From Pseudomonadota bacterium (GTDB lineage: Bacteria; Pseudomonadota; Alphaproteobacteria; Rhizobiales; Hyphomicrobiaceae), in assembly GCA_021813195.1 (NCBI GenBank), contig JAKALI010000110.1, positions 1 through 9,725 on the forward strand: 9,725 nt of DNA, in the 5' to 3' direction. Shown in pieces: positions 6,682 to 9,725 of the stretch. A program made the translations under genes and the position numbers. The notes under the pieces are model-generated. The model did no database searches, was not told the origin of the DNA, and was given only the letters and a program-made list of their open reading frames with translations. Numbering within the stretch: the stretch's first letter is position 1; each line of letters starts with the position of its first letter.

Positions 6682-7821
6682 ATGGCCGTTCGCCGCCTAC
6701 ATCCCGATCAGCCCCCCAATTTTGCTTTCACGCCCGAGAACCTCGCTTGGGTGCAAGCTAAGATCGCGGAATATCCGCCTGGTAAGCAGGCATCTGCGGT
6801 CATCCCTGTCTTGTGGCGCGCGCAGGAGCAGATCGGCGGCTGGATCACGGAACCTGCCATTCGGGCCGTCGCGGATCTTCTGGGTATGGCCTACATCCGC
6901 GTGTACGAGATTGCGACCTTCTACACCATGTTTCAATTGGCGCCGGTCGGCGCCAAAGCCCACGTCCAAGTTTGTGGCACGACGCCGTGTATGCTCCGGG
7001 GTGCGCGCGATCTAATCAGCGTCTGCAAGCGCCGCATTGCGGCCGATGCACATCAGCTGTCGCCCGACGGCGCGTTCTCTTGGGAGGAAGTCGAGTGCCT
7101 GGGCAGCTGCGCCAACGCGCCCATGGTTCAAATCGGTCCCGATACTTATGAAGATTTGACACCTGAAAGTTTCAACGCGCTGTTGGATGGCTTCGAGCGC
7201 GGGACCCCTCCAGCGCCAGGATCGCAAATCGGTCGTCGAGCATCATGCCCACAGGGCGGGCCGACCACGCTCAATGATCCTGCACTGTTTGACGGTTCGC
7301 GCATAGGAACTTGGCGCAAGCGCTTTGCAGCGGAGCCGGCCGCACAGGCCGCGTCCCAACCGCATCCTGCGGCGCTTGCCGCGATGGCCAATGCGGGTCT
7401 CGTCAAAGAACTCGAAGCCCGTGGTGGGGGCAAGCCAATGGCGGCTGGGGAACTCGCCAAGCTTGCTGAACAGTCGCGCAAGGTCGGTCCTGGGCCATTC
7501 GGGGCGACCGTCGCTGCGACGCCGGAACAACCAATCGAGATGCGCAAACCCACCCTGCTCACCGCGCCGCGCAAAGGCATTGCCGACGATTTGAAGCTGA
7601 TCTGGGGCGTGGCTGAGAAGCTCGAAGAACGCATGAATGCCCTGGGCATCTGGCACTTCGATCAGATCGCCGCGTGGACGCCCGAAGAAGTGGCTTGGTT
7701 TGAGAACGAAATGGGCGGCTTCAAAGGCCGCATCGCGCGTGACCAGTGGCAGGAGCAGTGCCGCAAGTTGGCTGAAGGTTGGCGACCTGAAAACTCCGCT
7801 GGTGAGCGGCCTAAGGGATGA
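6682..7821 (+). CDS. nuoE: NADH-quinone oxidoreductase subunit E (complex I, 24-kDa subunit) with C-terminal extension
   Basis: NuoE is a peripheral-arm subunit of respiratory complex I and carries the N1a [2Fe-2S] cluster next to the NADH/FMN site of NuoF. The core domain (about residues 15-175) has the N-terminal helical part ([15 protein letters not shown], 41-55, and [10 protein letters not shown], 75-84) and a thioredoxin-like part with cluster ligands C98-x4-C103 and C139-x3-C143, all present. The 379-residue length is about twice that of short bacterial homologues. The extra 200 residues comprise an Ala/Pro-rich linker and a terminal helix-hairpin-helix-like module (about 298-366, [20 protein letters not shown] through FDQIAAW to [11 protein letters not shown]) seen in alphaproteobacterial NuoE. 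The ATG at 6682 is preceded by GGGAG with 6 bases between. nuoF starts 7 bases after the stop codon, consistent with an operon. No nuoD lies upstream. Confidence 0.97.
   Translation: MAVRRLHPDQPPNFAFTPENLAWVQAKIAEYPPGKQASAVIPVLWRAQEQIGGWITEPAIRAVADLLGMAYIRVYEIATFYTMFQLAPVGAKAHVQVCGTTPCMLRGARDLISVCKRRIAADAHQLSPDGAFSWEEVECLGSCANAPMVQIGPDTYEDLTPESFNALLDGFERGTPPAPGSQIGRRASCPQGGPTTLNDPALFDGSRIGTWRKRFAAEPAAQAASQPHPAALAAMANAGLVKELEARGGGKPMAAGELAKLAEQSRKVGPGPFGATVAATPEQPIEMRKPTLLTAPRKGIADDLKLIWGVAEKLEERMNALGIWHFDQIAAWTPEEVAWFENEMGGFKGRIARDQWQEQCRKLAEGWRPENSAGERPKG
7814..7818 (+). promoter_or_regulatory. nuoF ribosome-binding site inside the nuoE 3' end
   Basis: AGGGA ends at the last codons of nuoE, 9 bases before the nuoF ATG at 7828. 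Two other ATG triplets (7818 and 7821) lie between but are out of frame with nuoF, so this site supports 7828 as the start and close coupling of the two genes. Confidence 0.6.
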
Positions 7822-7827
7822 TGCGCC

Positions 7828-9111
7828 ATGCTGGCTGATCGAGATCGCATCTTCACCAATCTCTATGGATTTCACGATCCAGGTCTCAAGGGCGCGATGC
7901 AGCGCGGCGCCTGGGACGGCACGAAATTGCTCATCGACCAAGGCCACGACTGGATCATCAATGAGGTCAAGGGTTCCGGACTGCGGGGCCGTGGCGGTGC
8001 CAGCTTTCCGACCGGGCTTAAATGGTCGTTCATGCCAAAGAACGATCCGCGCCCGAGCTATCTCGTCATTAATGCGGATGAATCGGAGCCTGGTTCGTGC
8101 AAGGATCGCGAGATCCTCCGCCACGACCCCCACCTGTTAATTGAAGGCGCTTTGCTCGCCGCCTTCGCCATGCGTGCGCACACTTGTTACGTCTACGTGC
8201 GGGGCGAGTACATCCGCGAGCGCGAGGCCTTAAAGCGCGCGATTGACGAAGCGTATGCCGCGCGCCTCATCGGCAAGGGCAACGTGCATGGCTGGGACTT
8301 CGACATCTACGTACATCATGGGGCTGGCGCCTACATCTGCGGGGAGGAGACGGCCCTGCTGGAGAGCCTCGAAGGCAAGAAGGGCCAGCCTCGGCTGAAG
8401 CCTCCATTTCCGGCCAACGTCGGCCTCTATGGAGCTCCGACGACGATCAATAACGTGGAGAGCATCGCCGTTGTTCCCGACATCCTGCGTCGCGGATCGT
8501 CGTGGTTTGCCCAGTTGGGAAAACCCAACAACACCGGGACAAAACTCTTTCAGATCTCAGGTCACGTGAACAAGCCCTGCGTTGTCGAGGAAGAAATGGG
8601 CATTCCTCTGCGTCAGCTCATTGAGGAACACGCTGGCGGCGTGCGCGGGGGCTGGAACAACCTGCTCGCGGTCATCCCAGGCGGCTCGTCGGTGGCGCTT
8701 GTACCGGAAGAGTTGTGTCAGGATCTCACGATGGACTTCGATGCGCTTGCCAAGGTCAAATCTGGCCTTGGTACCGCGGCGGTCATTGTAATGGACAAGT
8801 CGACCGACATCGTGCGCGCAATCGCCCGCATTTCGTACTTCTACAAGCATGAGAGCTGTGGGCAGTGCACGCCATGCCGTGAAGGCACAGGCTGGATGTG
8901 GCGGGTCTTGGAACGCATGGCGGAAGGCCGTGCGGACAAGCGTGAGATCGATCTGCTGTTAGAGGTAACTAAGCAGGTGGAAGGTCACACGATCTGTGCC
9001 TTGGGAGATGCGGCCGCCTGGCCGGTACAGGGGTTAATCCGCCACTTCCGCGGTGAGATCGAAAAGCGCATCGACAGCTATCAGGCGAGCCACGCGCAGG
9101 CCGCTGAATGA
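7828..9111 (+). CDS. nuoF: NADH-quinone oxidoreductase subunit F (complex I, 51-kDa subunit)
   Basis: NuoF oxidises NADH at its FMN and passes electrons to its N3 [4Fe-4S] cluster, the entry point of complex I. The 427-residue length is normal. Motifs in order: the glycine-rich NADH-binding loop [18 protein letters not shown] (49-66), [14 protein letters not shown] (82-95), the FMN-binding [13 protein letters not shown] (165-177), the ubiquitin-like beta-grasp (SLBB-type) region near [17 protein letters not shown] (251-267), PGGSS (284-288), and N3 ligands C344, C347 and C350 in SCGQCTPC plus C390 in HTICALGD. All expected ligands are present, so the protein looks functional. It starts 7 bases after nuoE. 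After its TGA (9109-9111) there is a 55-base gap to nuoG, bridged by a 20-codon reading frame. The product should assemble with NuoE and NuoG on the cytoplasmic side of the membrane. Confidence 0.98.
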   Translation: MLADRDRIFTNLYGFHDPGLKGAMQRGAWDGTKLLIDQGHDWIINEVKGSGLRGRGGASFPTGLKWSFMPKNDPRPSYLVINADESEPGSCKDREILRHDPHLLIEGALLAAFAMRAHTCYVYVRGEYIREREALKRAIDEAYAARLIGKGNVHGWDFDIYVHHGAGAYICGEETALLESLEGKKGQPRLKPPFPANVGLYGAPTTINNVESIAVVPDILRRGSSWFAQLGKPNNTGTKLFQISGHVNKPCVVEEEMGIPLRQLIEEHAGGVRGGWNNLLAVIPGGSSVALVPEELCQDLTMDFDALAKVKSGLGTAAVIVMDKSTDIVRAIARISYFYKHESCGQCTPCREGTGWMWRVLERMAEGRADKREIDLLLEVTKQVEGHTICALGDAAAWPVQGLIRHFRGEIEKRIDSYQASHAQAAE

Positions 9112-9170
9112 TATTGTTCCTGTGCGAGACCCAAGCGGGGAGCGCAGGTGCCGGAGACGCAACGAGATGA
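9108..9170 (+). CDS. Possible 20-codon coupling ORF between nuoF and nuoG
   Basis: This reading frame ([10 protein letters not shown] then [10 protein letters not shown]) starts with an ATG that overlaps the nuoF TGA as ATGA (9108-9111), and its own TGA overlaps the nuoG ATG as ATGA (9167-9170). Both junctions are directly visible. Such overlaps commonly allow ribosomes to reinitiate, so the ORF could couple nuoG translation to nuoF. No protein family is recognised, and no strong ribosome site precedes it (AGG about 7 bases upstream). It may be chance: a stop/start overlap at each end is only four bases. NuoG also has its own GGAG 10 bases upstream (9153-9156). Confidence 0.25.
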   Translation: MILFLCETQAGSAGAGDATR

Positions 9171-9725
9171 CGAAGACGCTCATCATCGACGGGACTGAGA
9201 TTGAGGTGGAGGACGGTACCACGCTCATGCATGCGTGCGAGGCCGTGGGCGCCGAGATCCCGCGCTTTTGCTACCATGAGCGCCTGTCGATCGCCGGCAA
9301 CTGCCGCATGTGTCTCGTCGAAGTCGAAGGCAGCCCCAAGCCCATCGCATCGTGTGCGATGATCGTCAACGATTTGCCGCCCAATCGTGACGGCAGCCCG
9401 AAAAAGATTTTCACCCGCACGCCGCTGGTCAAGAAGGCGCGTGAGGGTGTGATGGAGTTCCTCCTCCTCAATCATCCGCTCGATTGCCCGATCTGTGATC
9501 AGGGTGGGGAGTGCGATTTGCAGGATCAGGCGATGGCCTATGGGCTCGGCGGTTCGCGCTATGAGGAGAATAAGCGCGCCGTCGAAGACAAGTATATCGG
9601 GCCACTCATCAAGACGGTGATGACCCGCTGCATCCATTGCACGCGCTGTGTCCGCTATATGACGGAAATTGCGGGCGTCGAGGAGTTGGGCCTGATCGGC
9701 CGCGGCGAGGAAGCGGAGATCACCA
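9167..9725 (+). CDS. nuoG: NADH-quinone oxidoreductase subunit G (complex I, 75-kDa subunit), 5' part only
   Basis: NuoG is the largest peripheral-arm subunit of complex I and carries several iron-sulfur clusters relaying electrons from NuoF. The window holds 186 codons, all at the N terminus. Ligands seen are C35, C46, C49 and C63 for N1b [2Fe-2S], then H103 with C107, C110 and C116 in [14 protein letters not shown] for N5 [4Fe-4S], and C155, C158 and C161 in [11 protein letters not shown] for N4; the fourth N4 cysteine lies beyond the window edge. The ferredoxin-like start [19 protein letters not shown] fits the family. The ATG at 9167 has GGAG 10 bases upstream, and overlaps the stop of a 20-codon ORF. 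The gap to nuoF is 55 bases, wider than nuoE-nuoF. The C-terminal molybdopterin-oxidoreductase-like domain is not in view. The assignment is certain; completeness cannot be judged. Confidence 0.97.
   Translation, partial: MTKTLIIDGTEIEVEDGTTLMHACEAVGAEIPRFCYHERLSIAGNCRMCLVEVEGSPKPIASCAMIVNDLPPNRDGSPKKIFTRTPLVKKAREGVMEFLLLNHPLDCPICDQGGECDLQDQAMAYGLGGSRYEENKRAVEDKYIGPLIKTVMTRCIHCTRCVRYMTEIAGVEELGLIGRGEEAEIT

Noticed and set aside
6299..7015. 238-residue plus-strand frame spanning the membrane-protein end and nuoE start
   Set aside because: It is out of frame with both genes, Arg/Ser/Pro-rich, and lacks any visible motif; also checked for a nuoD remnant, none seen.
7243..8133. 296-residue minus-strand frame across nuoE and nuoF
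   Set aside because: It is antisense to two certain genes with all expected cluster ligands and has no recognisable content.
8969..9637. 222-residue minus-strand frame across nuoF and nuoG
   Set aside because: It is antisense to the cysteine-rich cluster regions of nuoF and nuoG and shows no family features.

Overview
This is a GC-rich bacterial chromosome segment, most likely from an alphaproteobacterium and probably within or near Hyphomicrobiales (Rhizobiales). Four things point there: a NuoE with a long C-terminal extension ending in a helix-hairpin-helix-like module, a DUF4169 gene translationally coupled to an RHH_4-type ribbon-helix-helix gene, a UvrD helicase with an N-terminal extension and a DFGDLL motif, and a very large AsmA-family protein with a coiled-coil tail. 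These assignments rest on recalled family features, not on a search; the genus is not resolvable by eye.

Layout. (1) 1-827, minus strand: the N-terminal 275 codons of a UvrD/PcrA-type DNA helicase, cut by the window edge just as Walker B begins. (2) 828-1121: a divergent intergenic region with several inverted repeats. (3) 1122-5225, plus strand: a 1367-residue AsmA-family envelope protein. (4) 5263-5723, minus strand: a two-gene module (DUF4169, then ribbon-helix-helix) with an ATGA overlap, converging on asmA. (5) 6004-6456, plus strand: a small four-helix membrane protein of unknown function. (6) 6682-9725, plus strand: nuoE, nuoF and the start of nuoG, which encode the NADH-oxidising arm of respiratory complex I. 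NuoE carries a [2Fe-2S] cluster, NuoF binds NADH, FMN and a [4Fe-4S] cluster, and the visible part of NuoG carries the ligands of several more clusters.

How the genes relate. NuoE, NuoF and NuoG form one electron path from NADH through FMN and a chain of iron-sulfur clusters towards the quinone-binding module. nuoA-D are not immediately upstream of nuoE; the neighbour is the small membrane protein, preceded by oppositely oriented genes, so the complex I cluster appears to begin here at nuoE. A 20-codon ORF spans the nuoF-nuoG gap with ATGA stop/start overlaps at both ends. The other genes (helicase, AsmA, DUF4169/RHH) have no evident functional link to complex I.

Overall this is a mostly ordinary core-genome region. 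I see no CRISPR array, transposon, phage gene, toxin-antitoxin pair, rRNA or tRNA, and no convincing new multi-gene system. The observations most worth checking are the bridging micro-ORF between nuoF and nuoG, the cluster starting at nuoE, and the repeat cluster between uvrD and asmA.
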